DNA of 64,000 nucleotides from Crambe crambe (lineage: Eukaryota; Porifera; Demospongiae; Poecilosclerida; Crambeidae), in the NCBI GenBank assembly GCA_963924555.1, contig OZ004596.1:2666001-2730000 (forward strand), given 5' to 3'. The translations under genes were made by a program, and so were the position numbers. Each line of letters starts with the position of its first letter. Position 1 is the first letter of the stretch. The notes below the pieces were generated by a model, which had not been told where the DNA came from, did no database searches, and saw only the letters and a list, made by a program, of their open reading frames with translations. Positions 16,477-27,839 of this stretch are shown here, piece by piece.

Positions 16477-19253
16477 TGCAGTCTGTTGTGTGATAATGAA
16501 ATTGACTCTTTAAAGTTGTTGATTAAAAATTGTAAGGGAAAAATTCCTTTCATAGATAAGCTGTACATTATGCTAGTTCCTTGTGATTGGTGTGATACAC
16601 CTTTGACTCATTTTGAATTACAACGGCTACAAGGAGTGTGTGTTGTAAGGAAAGATTTGTGCAATGGATTCAGACTTGGGGGAAGGGTCACTATAATTGC
16701 TGCTCCCACTCATAAACTAGTCACTCACTCTCAGCAGACATTCATCGACTCAATTATAGAGGTATGTTAGCCACATAAGCAACTTTTAGAATAACTGTAT
16801 GCATAGCAAGTATGTGTCTTCATATGTTTCATTCAGGCGAATAACATTTCAAGGAATTAAGTCGGAGGCAGAAGCTATTGCCCTCTATGCCTAGAAGCAT
16901 TCTTCATATTTTGAAAGGTGATGGTTATCATAGTACTTACATTTGAGGAGCTATCAAATGGTACCCAATTAGGCTATTAGATCCTGCTGCTCTCCTACTT
17001 AACTATCTATGCTTTGTTTGTCTTTCTGTACTTAACTGTCTGTACTTTGTCATTCTGTATTATTGGCTGCTACTTAGTGTGATAGAAGAAAAAATCAAGC
17101 AAGTTGAACTTCATAGAGCACAATTAAATTCAAGTGGAACTGCATACCAAGTAGGAATATACTGGAACATGCCAGGGTTTCCAACTAGAGTAAGCTAGTT
17201 CATGCTATGAAGCACCAACTAAAGCCTAGGGAAGACTGAGGGTAGCTTAGAGTTATTCTAAGTTGCTCCTCAAAAGTAAAACGCTATTTTTTATAATCCC
17301 AATTATTTGCTTGCTTTGTTTTATTATTCTGCATAGCTTGTGAATATTCTTATTCGGCGTTTAGTGCCTTCAGCTTTGCAGGTTAACTGATTACCCACAC
17401 TTCAATGCTGTACTGTCTAGCTGATATTTGCCCCCCTGTCTCTTATCATCACCTCAAGATGTGTCCGCTTTTCAGTCTGGTCAGTTCGATAGTAAAAGAA
17501 GACAGCAGAAAAAAACACGGTATGTACATACTCAGGATTGGAAGTGGTCATTAAGCTAATGTAGTAAAGGCAAACTGATTGATAAGTTCAATCAATTGTT
17601 TATTCTACTTTGTATCAATCATCTGACATGCATGACTTCTACTTTGATGTTTTTTATTTGCAGTGTTAGATCTTCTTGCTTATGGATCAGATACAGTTAC
17701 TATCCATCAGTTGCCAGTGCTTTGGATCCTAATCCAGTTCATGACCATAACATGGGCACATTCATGACTAGGGGCAGTAAAATATGTTTGCTAGCTGAAC
17801 CTGTAGACAAGTTTTCTCTGTTTAGTAATTGAATTCTAGAACTGAAGTGGGTAAAACAACTTTCTGGCTCCATCTCAATTTGGTGTTATACTGCATAGTT
17901 CTTATTAAAGATGAACCAAAGAACTTGAGTGCCATGAATGGCTTACGTAGATCTGGTTCAGTGATAGAATGTGTATGACTGATTTTACAATTGTTCTGGG
18001 GATAGATCATAGCTACAGTATTATGTGGTGTGTGTATAAAATTGGAGCTTTACATACCATTGGAAGCCTTTTGTTGGCTCATGATGGAGTGTGTGTTATA
18101 GAGAATCTCGGCTCCCTCAAGAAAGATGTTAGAGAAATTCTGAAAAAAGGTATGTAGCTATATAATATAGTGCATAATTATGTAGTTGTAGTATTCAATG
18201 TATTTATGCAGCCATCGAGAGAGATCGGGTGGTTTTGAATGTGCCTAGGCAGAAGCAGAAGGGTGAAACTAAGGCTCAGGAATTATCTTGGCCATTGAGG
18301 TGTAAGATCTGGGCTCTTGTAGATCAGCAAGACAGAAAGAAATCTTTATCTAAAGCCGATAGTGAAGTATTGAGGGAGTATTCCTTCCAGGTGTGTGTTG
18401 GATCTATAGAAGCAGCTTGCTTGTGATGAGAAATTGTAGCCTCGTACCAAGGCCCTGTGAAAAAAGCAGGGTCTGGGTATCAAGAGCCATAGAAGGAAGG
18501 GATTATAATGGAATCTATACATTAATCTATACATTGATCATTGTATTAGGACACATCAGTCATCGATAAAGGATTAGTAGAGTGAGTCTGGAAATATATA
18601 ACTGATACACTTTATTCATATTAGTTCACATAACTTTGCAGTCATTTTGGGCTGGTAGTAGTGAACGACCCCACTGACCTTTCTTCTCAAGGACACCTGC
18701 ATGATGTCATGATGAGTCATATCATGAGCAGTAGCAGAAGCCGAGGCTCTCCTCCCCTCTTGCCTCTTGTGGATCTGCATCAATACTTGTGCATGGCATC
18801 AGTGATGGAAGTGGAGTTAAATGAAGATGCCTCCATTCTATTGCAGGATTTTTATGTTGCTAGTCGTAGAGTACGGATGTCTGCATCACGTGGTATGGAC
18901 ATTCCCATCAGAGCTCTCAACAGCATGTATGCATTTCAATTGGTAATGTATGTATGGTTTAGTATAATATGAAGCAAGCTTCACACAGACTTGTCATAGG
19001 AAGCTTTTTTTTTTTGCATGGATCAATCCAAAGATCTTGCCTTACCAGAAGGAAGAAAGTCTTCTGGTGTACTCATAATAGTCATACATATATTGTCATA
19101 CTTTCTCTCATTTCACTTGCCTAAGTGATTGATAGTAACTGGATCAGAACAATTTCTGTTTTACTTAGTACACAATTGACTAATTGATTCTCATTTTTTG
19201 TGTGTAGGAATGCCATTGCATGTGCACATGCTAAGCTAAATCTGAAGAAAAAG
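16477..19253 (+). CDS. MCMDC2: MCM domain-containing protein 2-like gene, partial
   Basis: Blocks in order resemble animal MCMDC2. 16,477-16,761 ends in VVRKDLCNGFRLGGRVTI, the OB-fold strand region. 17,664-17,730 contains LDLLAYGSDTVTIHQL. About 18,000-18,149 contains TIGSLLLAHDGVCVIENLG, at the place of the degenerate Walker A region. 18,212-18,390 contains VPRQKQKG and SWPLRCKIWALVD, 18,642-18,942 contains DFYVASRRVRMSASRG, and 19,208-19,253 contains ACAHAKLNLKKK. The last three blocks have good AG and GT borders. In mammals MCMDC2 acts in meiotic recombination; the role here is inferred from resemblance. An apparent stop after EANNI-like sequence (about 16,858) and a frameshift near 17,725 hint that this copy may be decaying or that exons are missed. 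N-terminal exons were not found. Confidence 0.65.
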
Positions 19254-19305
19254 GTTAGTCACAGATATATCATATGTCATCAGGTAACAAATTCTCAATG
19301 ACTAT

Positions 19306-19327
19306 CGAGAATGCGTTAGCACTCTCT
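19306..19327. repeat. Copy of a palindromic 22-bp transposon-end motif
   Basis: The text GAGAATGCGTTAGCACTCTC is close to the palindrome AGAGAGTGCGCTAGCACTCT at 57,400 and its partner at 58,429. A partial copy lies at 54,515. It is followed by an imperfect inverted pair, GGAACCTTTTCCCG and CGGGGCAAGGTTCC, to about 19,420. Confidence 0.5.
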
Positions 19328-19719
19328 AATACGTCACCCGTTTCAGGAACCTTTTCCCGTTTACGTACGGGAAAATTTGGGAACCTTTCCCCGTCAACAG
19401 CGGGGCAAGGTTCCCAAAGTTTAACCCATAGCAGCTAGCAAGCCATCTCAGCAAAAACCGTAGGCTGTGTGGTGACCTGACCTGGTGGTGAGGGGTGAGG
19501 TAGCACAGGATGGCTAGTCATTATAGCAGGTTTAAGCTGCCTCCTCTGAAGCTTACTGTGTGTAAGGAGAAGCAAGTAATTCATAGAGATACTAAAGAAG
19601 AAATAAGCTTGCATGATGGAATGGAGATCATGGAAAGAGAGGAACCACGGGATCCAGCTGACCATTAGTAGACAGAGTTGCTATGATAGTAATAGGGACA
19701 CCCAGCATCCAGACATGAA

Positions 19720-19985
19720 CTGATGAATGCCAGTGGAATGGGGGTCATTTCTGATGAATGCCTGTGGACTGGGGGGAGGGCGGGGGGAAAAGTGATTCGT
19801 TGATGAATGCTTGTGGACTGGAAGTGGGGCTTTCCTGATGAATCTTTGTGGACTGGGGGGAGGGGATGTTGATCTGAGGGGGGAGGGTGATTCCTGGGGG
19901 GGGGGGTGTTTCTTGATGAATGTTTGTGGCCTGGGGGGGGGGGGGGTGATTCCCATTAAATGCCCCCCTGAGTTGGGAGGGTGTT
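19720..19985. repeat. G-rich minisatellite
   Basis: Tandem variants of GATGAATGCCTGTGGACTGG are each followed by long G runs (GGGGGGAGGGG and similar). Several close G tracts on the plus strand could form G-quadruplexes. The proline-rich minus-strand open frame across it is a by-product of the repeat. It lies downstream of the last recognised MCMDC2-like exon. Confidence 0.8.
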
Positions 19986-19994
19986 GATTCCTCC

Positions 19995-20935
19995 TAGTAC
20001 AAACTATATCTGCACTTGATGACCTATATCTCTATTCCTAGTTGAGGAACGTTTTCTAGAAAAGGAGTTGATTAAGGACCCATGGCTGTTACTATCCAAA
20101 AAGATAAGGTACGTTCTGTTCAAATGGTCACCAGTACCCTCTATGCTAGTACAAACTATATCTGCACTTGATAATCTATATCTCTATTTCTAGTTGAGGA
20201 GCATTATTTTCTAGAAGGGAAGTCGATTAAGGACCCATTGCTGTTACTCTCCAAAAAGATAAGGTGCATTCTGTTCCAATGGTCACCAGTACCCTCTATG
20301 CTAGTACAAACTATATCTGCACTTGATGATCTATATCTCTATTCCTAGTTGAGGAACATTGTCTTCTAGAAGAAGAGTTGTTTAAGGACCCATGACCCTT
20401 ACTCTCCAAAAAGATAAGGTGCGTTCTGTTCTAATGGTCACCAGTACCCTTATGCTAGTACAAACTATATCTGCACTTGATGATCTATATCTCTATTCCT
20501 AGTTGAGGAGCATTGTTTTCTAGAAGGGAAGTTGATTAAGGATCCATGGCCGTTACTCTCCAAAAAGATAAGGTGCGTTCTGTTCCAATGGTCACCAGTA
20601 TCCTCTATTCTAGTACAAACTATATCTGCACTTGATGACCTATATCTCTATTCCTAGTTGAGGAACATTGTTTTCTAGAAGAGGAGTTGATTAAGGACCC
20701 ATGGCCGTTACTCTTTGAAAAGATAAGGTGCGTTCTGTTCCAATGATCACCAGTATCCTCTATGCTAGTACAAACTATATCTGCACTTGATGATCTATAT
20801 CTCTATTCCTAGTTGAGGAACATTGTTTCCTAAAAGAGCAGTTGATTAAGGACCCATGGCTGTTACTCTCCAAAAAGATAAGGTGCATTCTGTTCCAGTA
20901 TCCTCTATGCTAGTACAAACTATATCTACACTTGA
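19995..20935 (+). repeat. 155-bp tandem array with exon-like segments
   Basis: Units begin with TAGTACAAACTATATCTGCA at 19,995, 20,147, 20,302, 20,456, 20,611, 20,766 and 20,911 (the last partial). Inside each full unit, TATTCCTAG is followed by about 70 bases that translate as EEHCFLEEELIKDPWPLL plus SKKIR, then AAG and GTGCGT or GTACGT, an acceptor-to-donor arrangement. Five of six segments are open; the third has a TGA after KDP. This looks like tandem duplication of a small exon with its flanking intron, possibly of the MCMDC2-like gene upstream on the same strand. That link is inference. Confidence 0.8.
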
Positions 20936-22206
20936 ATCCACTTCACAGTCTGTAACCAAACATACAAACTAGCTGATGTAATAATAGTAGCTATACCCTC
21001 AATGCAAAAGCGACCATTGGATCTGCAAAGTTTTTTTCTGTTATAACTTTAACTTCTACATCATTAATAAACCATGTAATGTTAATAGGAGCAGTAAACT
21101 CAAAGCTTAGATAATTAGACTACGTACACAGGATTGGAAACAGCTCACGTGCGCCCATTATGCTAATACAAATCGTCGCGGACGATCCGTGTTGCTATGC
21201 GCGAAGGAAAATTGGAAATTTATTCCTTGTTTCTCGAGTATACTTTTCATGAAAGGAGAATAAACTGGTGAGTTTTAGCATCAAATAAAGGGCTACTTTA
21301 AAGAGTATGTTCCAGGGATGTGAAATGTGTTTAAGTATAGTTAGTTTGCTCATGAAACAGTTTTCCATGGAGATTTTTATCACCCTAGCAACGGATAAAG
21401 CTTTTTCCTTCTTTCATTGCAAAGGCATAATTCCTGTGTCCTTTTAATGAAGTTTATGTTGTTGAGTGATGCTTACCATATGGAATGGTGTGCATAACAT
21501 AAATTTTTGTCCTGAATCTTTGATGCTTTCTGGCTTTTTCTGCGTTTGGAGGTGTATATTTTTGCTTTCTTTCACACAAAAGGCACTGTTGCATGAGCAA
21601 TGAAATTTTGCTAACTGATAGAGTTAGTGCTGCAGTTTGGAATAGCATCAATCCCATAAGCTGCAGTGACCAAAATTATAGCTAATGTACATGCTAACTT
21701 ATCCACATTAATTTATTACTATACAATAGTTACAGCTATGCCAAGGAGGAAAAAAAGCAAACTGTGTCAAAAAACATGGAAGTAAGAACATTCTCAAGGT
21801 GCCATCTATTCCTGTGCCAGTATCTTCAAGTCCTGCTTCTAGTATCAGTGATCTTTCAATCACCCTGGACAGACTTCCATCTAAATGGGTCAGATTGAAA
21901 GAGCCCAACCTCATCTTGGTGAAACTCTCAAAAAGCCCAAATTCCACAGCAGTTTGTTCACTCTTTAGTGTTACCATAATGGAAGATTTCAAATGGTTCC
22001 TGGCTATTAGAGATGTAGAGGTTGATCATGTGAAAATTAAGGCCACTGCCAATGCACCGATACTTATGTCATCACCATTAGATGTGATACATCTTCTGAC
22101 CCTACTGGATGATTGTAAATTTTGTCGAGGACACCCAGACAAACAATTTATAAAATTAATAAATGATCGTAATGGGACCATATGTAATCCCTCAGGTAGG
22201 TTACAG

Positions 22207-24465
22207 CATAGATACTATAACCTCCGGACACGGGATTGGAAACGGGTGGTTCGCGCGAGATTTTAGGATACAATCCGCGTTGTTTGCTGAGTCAGCAAAG
22301 ACGTTGCCAAACAGTAGCTAAGGCAAGTATTTCGATAATGGCTGAAGCTATAGGAGAAATACAAGTAAGCAAAGATTGTAACCTTAAATCTAGCTATTAT
22401 AGCTATGTAATTCACTTTTTAGGCCCCTCTCAATGAGTCTGAGATACATTCAGGCAGTAAAAGGTTTAAACTTCCTTCATCAAACGCTTCTGCATCTCTG
22501 CAAGCTGCAAGAGAGTTATATGCATGGTGCCTGGACTGCAGGAATGAATGTTAGCTTTCAAGTTTTGCTTTAATCCATAGCAAACTTGAAACAGTTCTGA
22601 CTATTTAAAGTCAGCTGTAAACAAAGGTGGGGGTTTACCATTATAGCATTTATTCATCGGATGAATTCATCTTAATGTGGAAGAAATTCTTGGTGTCATC
22701 ACAAAAATATGGTGGATTTCCCATCTTCCAGAATATCATCTGATAGGTTTTTTAGGTGAACATGATGGGAGATCTACTGTTACAGCAGCATGTCCATTTT
22801 GATACATTTATAGAACTGTGAAGGACAGAGTCCATGGTGAAAAAATATGTATGGAGTGGTTATTGAGTTTAGAGGAACTTTTGGATGAAGAGCTAGCTAT
22901 AGAAGAAGCAGCAGTCCAATCTTCAGCAACTGGATCCTCAATGTGAACAGAAGTGGCTTGTATTTTGTATTAGATCTATAGATGATGCATTTGACATTTT
23001 TATTGATTAAAAAACTATTGTACGAGCAATTAAGGCTAGAGAAATATCATGTGGAAAAAAGATGAAATCATGGAAGAAGTAATGAGAGATGAATGAATTG
23101 GTCTATATATAGTTGCACTGGATATGAATGTTGAAATTGGGAAGGAGTTGCTGAAAATGATCATTGAAGGGTGGATCAAGATGAGTGAATTGCGTGGTTG
23201 AAACTTTAAGCAGAGGTTGAAAAAGTCCCTCCAATGTTCTAAAGGACTGCGCAAAGTCCTCATCACCAATAATCAAGAATTCATGCAGCATGCTTTTTTT
23301 TTTTCTGTTATAATGATTCATTCATGTTTGGAAATCATTCTCTGCTTTGCATTTTCTTTTTCCAAATTAGGCTTGGAACTGTGAGCCCTGCAATTGCCTC
23401 TAACTGGACCTCTGCAAAATGTATTAATCACCCATAGTGCTTGAGTGTTGTTGATAAATTCCTCAACACTGGGATATCATGAGTTCCACCTCTTTGTTGC
23501 TGGCACCCAAAAAACTTTTCAGAAGGTGCTCACTCAATTTTTTTTTTCACTCCATCAATGGAAAACAGAATATTCCATAAATGATAATACTATAACAAGG
23601 AATATTAGCAAGCTAACAAGAAGCTCTAGCTACCTGTCATTTTCAAACCCAGCAAGGTCTCAGGGCTAAGGAGCATTTTCTTTTTCTCAACATAAAAAAA
23701 ACCCTTTCCTTGCTTTTATGCTCCATCCAAATAGACAAGAATAGACAAGAAACTCTTCTTTTAGCCACTATATATAAATGTAATGATAAAAATCGTCACA
23801 GGTAGGAGTATCCATGCATTCAGTCCAGAGTTGACCAAATTGGATTTTTAAAGTTTATGGTTATAGCATAATTATGATGTGTAACTTAAGGCCTACACTA
23901 AAAGTCAACTACTCTAACTATGCACATGCAAAACTACTTTTATTTTGCTACAACATCAACTAGTTATTTTTCATAGTAAACTTCTCCCAGACTGGTAAAT
24001 TGAGCACACAATTACACACATTAATGGCCTCCTGAACTTACAAAACCCAGATTTTTTTTCCAGTAATATTTAAGTCTTAGAAAAAAAAGCATTCTATAAC
24101 AAACTTTATCTCTATGTATACCATTTGGTGGAAAATTTAATGCAAAATAGCTTAATTCAACACAGAAAACCTTTCACACAGTTTTCTTCTCCAGGAATTG
24201 ACCAACCACGGCAAAAACTAGCCATATCAATGAACTAGGGTTTAAAATTTGTTTTAAGTATCAAAATGAGTAGTATAAAGTATTAGACAAAACTGTTTTC
24301 TTACTGGCTCGCTCTATTCATCCGTTTCAGAGCGATGTCTTTATTCTCTTTTTATGTGCGGTCAACAAAAATTACAACGCGGAGTGCACGCAAGCAATTC
24401 AATGGTTGTCATAGGCGCACGTGAGCCCGTTTCCAATCCCGTGTCCGGAGGTTATAGTATCTATG
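22207..24465. mobile_element. Nested P-like element
   Basis: The ends begin CATAGATACTATAACCTCC and continue to the shared core GGATTGGAAAC; the right end is its reverse complement ending at 24,465. The 7-bp GTTACAG flanks both sides (22,200-22,206 and 24,466-24,472). It is inserted in the transposase gene of the outer element, at or beside an intron donor (CAGGTAGGT), so it is the younger of the two. The minus strand carries transposase remnants. The plus strand from about 22,338 has MAEAIGEIQ followed by GTAAGC and other short pieces, none recognisable. Confidence 0.88.
23355..23745 (-). pseudogene. P-like transposase C-terminal remnant in the nested element
   Basis: Read on minus, KKKMLLSPETLLGL (about 23,690-23,650) and then FFGCQQQRGGTHDIPV (about 23,510-23,460) followed by a CRGPVRGNCRAH-like segment match the transposase of the outer element (KKKMLLSAETLLGL, FFGCQRQRGGTHENP). 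Stops and frameshifts break it. It shows that the nested element belongs to the same family and lies in the opposite orientation. Confidence 0.75.
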
Positions 24466-26427
24466 GTTACAGTTTCTTCATTAGCTGCATGAACATTAAT
24501 TTCATCAAAACTAATACCGTAGGTACATCCATAACAACATACCAAGATCAAAAGTTGCCTCCCTACATGCCAACTATCAGACACAGGTCCTGTGAGCTCA
24601 TTTTACCAGGAAACTTGCATGGCAAAACTTGCACTGTCTGTGAACACTACAGGAAAGTTCTCCGGGCATTAGATAGTCGGGCTAAAAAAAAATTCTCATC
24701 AACAACTCGATCCTAGCAGTCACATCAACTATCGCTACTTAAAAGGTCCTGCCAAATGAAGAGCTAATGGAAGCTGCATGTGCGTATGTGTATTGTATCA
24801 TAGATACTATAGCTAAACTAATAAGCTAGCAATTATAATTACGTATAATCATTATTATAGCTGCATGTGCCTAAACTTCTGAGGATTGGCAAAAGTGTGT
24901 GGTGCTAATTCTGGATGAAATGCACATCAAAGAGGACTTGGTCTATGACAAACACACTGGTGAGCTGGTTGGTTTCACTAACCTTGGCAGCATCAACCAG
25001 CATCTTCAAGCATTTGAGAGATCCTTGGAGCAAAGCACCAGTTTGGAGCCACTTGCAAATTCCATGCTCGTGATGATGGTGAGGGGAATCTTCACTAAAC
25101 TGCAGTTCCCATATGCACAGTTTCCTTGTGCCAGTCTGACAGGAAACTCACTTTACTCACCATTCTGGGAAGCAGTTAGCCGCATTGAACTTGTTGGCTT
25201 GAAGGTACACTGTAGCTATAATTACATATGACATTGCTCATTGCTAATAATATACAATAGGTACTTGTGTGCACGTTTGATGGAGCGACAGTGAATCGTC
25301 GTTTCATTAAACTTCATGACATGGATCAAGTTGATGTCATGTATAAAGTGAAAAATCCCTATGCTGCTGATAATAGGGATTTGTTCTTTATATCAGATCC
25401 TCCACACTAGAATGCTTCCCAAGTTGAAGTACGAACATCTACATCTTACTTCCTTCTCAAAAATGCGAGTAGACTTGGCAGCACAAGTAATAATTAAACA
25501 ATTATAGTTGTATCTATAATTACTGTGTGATGAATAATGATAGGTTCTCTGTGATTCTGTCTCAAAAGCTCTTCTTTTGACTGGGGGAGCAGAGGCATCT
25601 GAAACTGCAAAATTCGTGGGCATGATGGACAAATTTTTGATAGCCTCAATGTAGCCAACTATACAGCAGGAATGTATGCCCGTAAAGCTTTTCAGTCACC
25701 TTATCGAAGTTCAAAGGACTTTCGATTAAAAGTAAGAATAATTATACAAGTTGTAGCTACATATTGATTTAGTGCAATATTGCACTATAGTGGCTACAAA
25801 ATGAATTTCTTGTCTATTTGGATGAATGGGAACAAAGTGTCAAGGCAAGAAATGGTTTCAAAAAAGGCCAGAAAAAAAAGATGCTCCTTAGTGCAGAAAC
25901 TTTGCTTGGCCTCCGTATTACAGGTATAGCACCCATACATGTAGTCACATTGTACATTATAGCTTGAGCAAATACTTACGGCAGTTATTAATTATATATC
26001 TTTAACAGTTAAATCTTTCATTGAACTTGTACCCTACCTCTTCTCTCTCCATGGAGTGAAGTCGTTCTTTAGTCAGCGACTTTGCCAAGACCCTTTGGAA
26101 CGTTTTTTTGGCTGCCAGCGTCAGCGAGGAGGAACACATGAAAATCCAAATGTGAAAGAGTTTTGCAAGAACACACAAGCCCTCAGAGTTGTGAATTCTT
26201 TCTGTAGACCACCTACAAATGGAAACTGTAGAAAAAGACCCCAAGAAACTGGAGAGTGGGAGTGAAAACATGCAACTGAAAAAACGCTGAAAATTGCGGA
26301 GGAAAAAATTATCCTCAGTCTCAAAGTGACATTCATTCAGAAGCTTTATATTATAATAGCTACGTACATAATTATTTATGATAATTTTATTGAGGGTCTT
26401 TTGTAGCCTTAGTAGCACACTTCTTCC

Positions 26428-27551
26428 TTATGCCCTTGGTTTTCTGCGTTGATTTCTTACTTGCCCCACCCATGAGCTAGCAAAGGCAAAGCCTCGTATG
26501 GTGATCCAAAGGTCCACTATCATTTCAAATAGCACTTTGCTCTCCTCTTCATCCCAATCCTCAGAAATCTCAGACCATCTACATCTGATTTCACTATTTT
26601 TGTACATTCCTTCTTTAATACTTTTCTTGATGTTATCAATGGGCTTTATCAAATGATTTTGAACTTCTTTCTCCATCTCCACCATGAAACTATACATGGA
26701 GTTTGAAATGTGGACTAATCCTCCCCTATCAACCAAGTCTATCCAATCCTCTGATTCTTCATCATCATCATAGTCATTTTCTAACAAATCAATACAACAT
26801 ATTAATTCTTCTTTTAAAGGGTGAGATGAATGTTTTAATCTCTTATGCAGAGCCCTTGGGATGTATCCTGCTGCATACCGCAATGCATTACTCTCTTTGT
26901 AAGTAATTACACGCTCATGATCATGCTGGGAGGTGGAGTTGAGGTCACTTGAAATAGGGCAGTTATTAAGAATTACTCGTTCAAATAACACATCTGTAAT
27001 TTTCTGGTACAGGAGGGGTGAAGGGTCCATTGCTATACCAGCTTGACCAAAAAAATCTTTCCAGATTTTCCGAAACTCTGTGGTGGTTCTAATTTTATGG
27101 TACTGCCCCCACATAATTCGTTGTATTTTCTCTAAGGGACGAGGGTCAATACAACATTCAAGTAATTTTATTAGGTGTGCTTCAAAGCAATTCAACATTT
27201 CATGGCTTGAAGGATTTGTGCACCACTCAAGAGCTGCTGTAGCAACTTCTCGAGCAGCAATATTGTGTGGACGAGAGAACATCTTAGTCTTCACAATTTG
27301 TTGCAAAACTTGGACAATAATTCCACTAGGATCTATAGTTAAAGCAATTAAGCTCAATGAAGTGGTCATATAAGCTTCAGTATAGTTAATAGCTAGCTAG
27401 CTAGGTCTCTAGCAGCTTTTATTGGCCAGCTAGCTGATAGAGCTAACTAGATCATAGCTAGGTCTCTTAGCACTGGCTAGCCAATAACAACACAATTTTT
27501 ACCTTGTAAATAAGTTCCTCCTTCAGTTGAGAGAGGATCTTCCCCAGCCAT
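26428..27551 (-). CDS. Accessory protein of the P-like element
   Basis: Two exons fit: exon 1 at 27,551-27,503 (MAGEDPLSTEGGTYLQ, donor GTAAAA) and exon 2 at 27,374-26,428. Together they make 996 bases, 331 residues and a stop, with matching phase. The second half has NALRYAAGYIPRALHKRL, an acidic stretch NDYDDDEESEDW and VDRGGLVHISNSMYSF. The pattern YAAGYI ... DRGGL resembles the C-terminal region of some THAP9/hAT-like transposases. The function is unknown. It starts near the right terminal repeat and converges on the plus-strand transposase. It is open and undamaged while its neighbour is broken. Confidence 0.6.
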
Positions 27552-27839
27552 ACAAGCAATAACAAGCCACACACTTAGAGAAACAAACCACACTGTAAAC
27601 AGCTGCAATAATTTGGCGCAACGCGCATGGTCCGCGCGCGAATAATTGTTTCCAATCCTGTGTACGTAGTCTAATTATCTAAGCTCAAAGTACTACACAT
27701 TCCACCCCATTATTTGCTGAATGTTACATTTTGGATGCTACCAACCACAGTTCAGGGTACCAGACTACCATAAATGTTTCCACCCGATTACTTGCAGAAT
27801 CCTACATTTCATGCTGAATGTTGGATGCTCCCAATCAAG

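Larger units (their letters stand above)
21738..26275 (+). pseudogene. P-element/THAP9-like transposase, interrupted
   Basis: A possible start at 21,738 encodes a basic MPRRKKSKLCQK, then a long open part (about 21,799-22,200). The frame is interrupted by the nested element and resumes after 24,472 with TIRHRSCELILPGN and CTVCEHYRKVLRAL. The RNase H-like catalytic region follows: LDEMHIKEDLVYDKHTGEL (24,905), LTGNSLYSPFWEAV, then TFDGATVNRRFIKLH (25,270) and KNPYAADNRDLFFISDPPH. Later come FLVYLDEWEQSVKARNGF (25,808) and DPLERFFGCQRQRGGTHENP (26,090). In P elements this protein cuts and joins transposon DNA. Stops after SDPPH (25,408) and GPAK (24,756), plus the nested insertion, disable it. 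No THAP domain was found at the N terminus. Confidence 0.85.
21106..27683. mobile_element. P-like DNA transposon, full length with nested insertion
   Basis: The terminal inverted repeats begin CTTAGATAATTAGACTACG and continue to GGATTGGAAAC. The right end is the exact reverse complement and ends at 27,683. The direct repeat CTCAAAG flanks both ends (21,099-21,105 and 27,684-27,690), a 7-bp target duplication. Inside are a P-type transposase (plus), an accessory gene (minus) and a second element of the same end type at 22,207-24,465. A target duplication of 7-8 bp fits the P superfamily. The element lies downstream of the MCMDC2-like exons. Confidence 0.88.

Noticed and set aside
19681..19956. 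Proline-rich minus-strand protein
   Set aside because: It is a translation of the G-rich minisatellite without other support.
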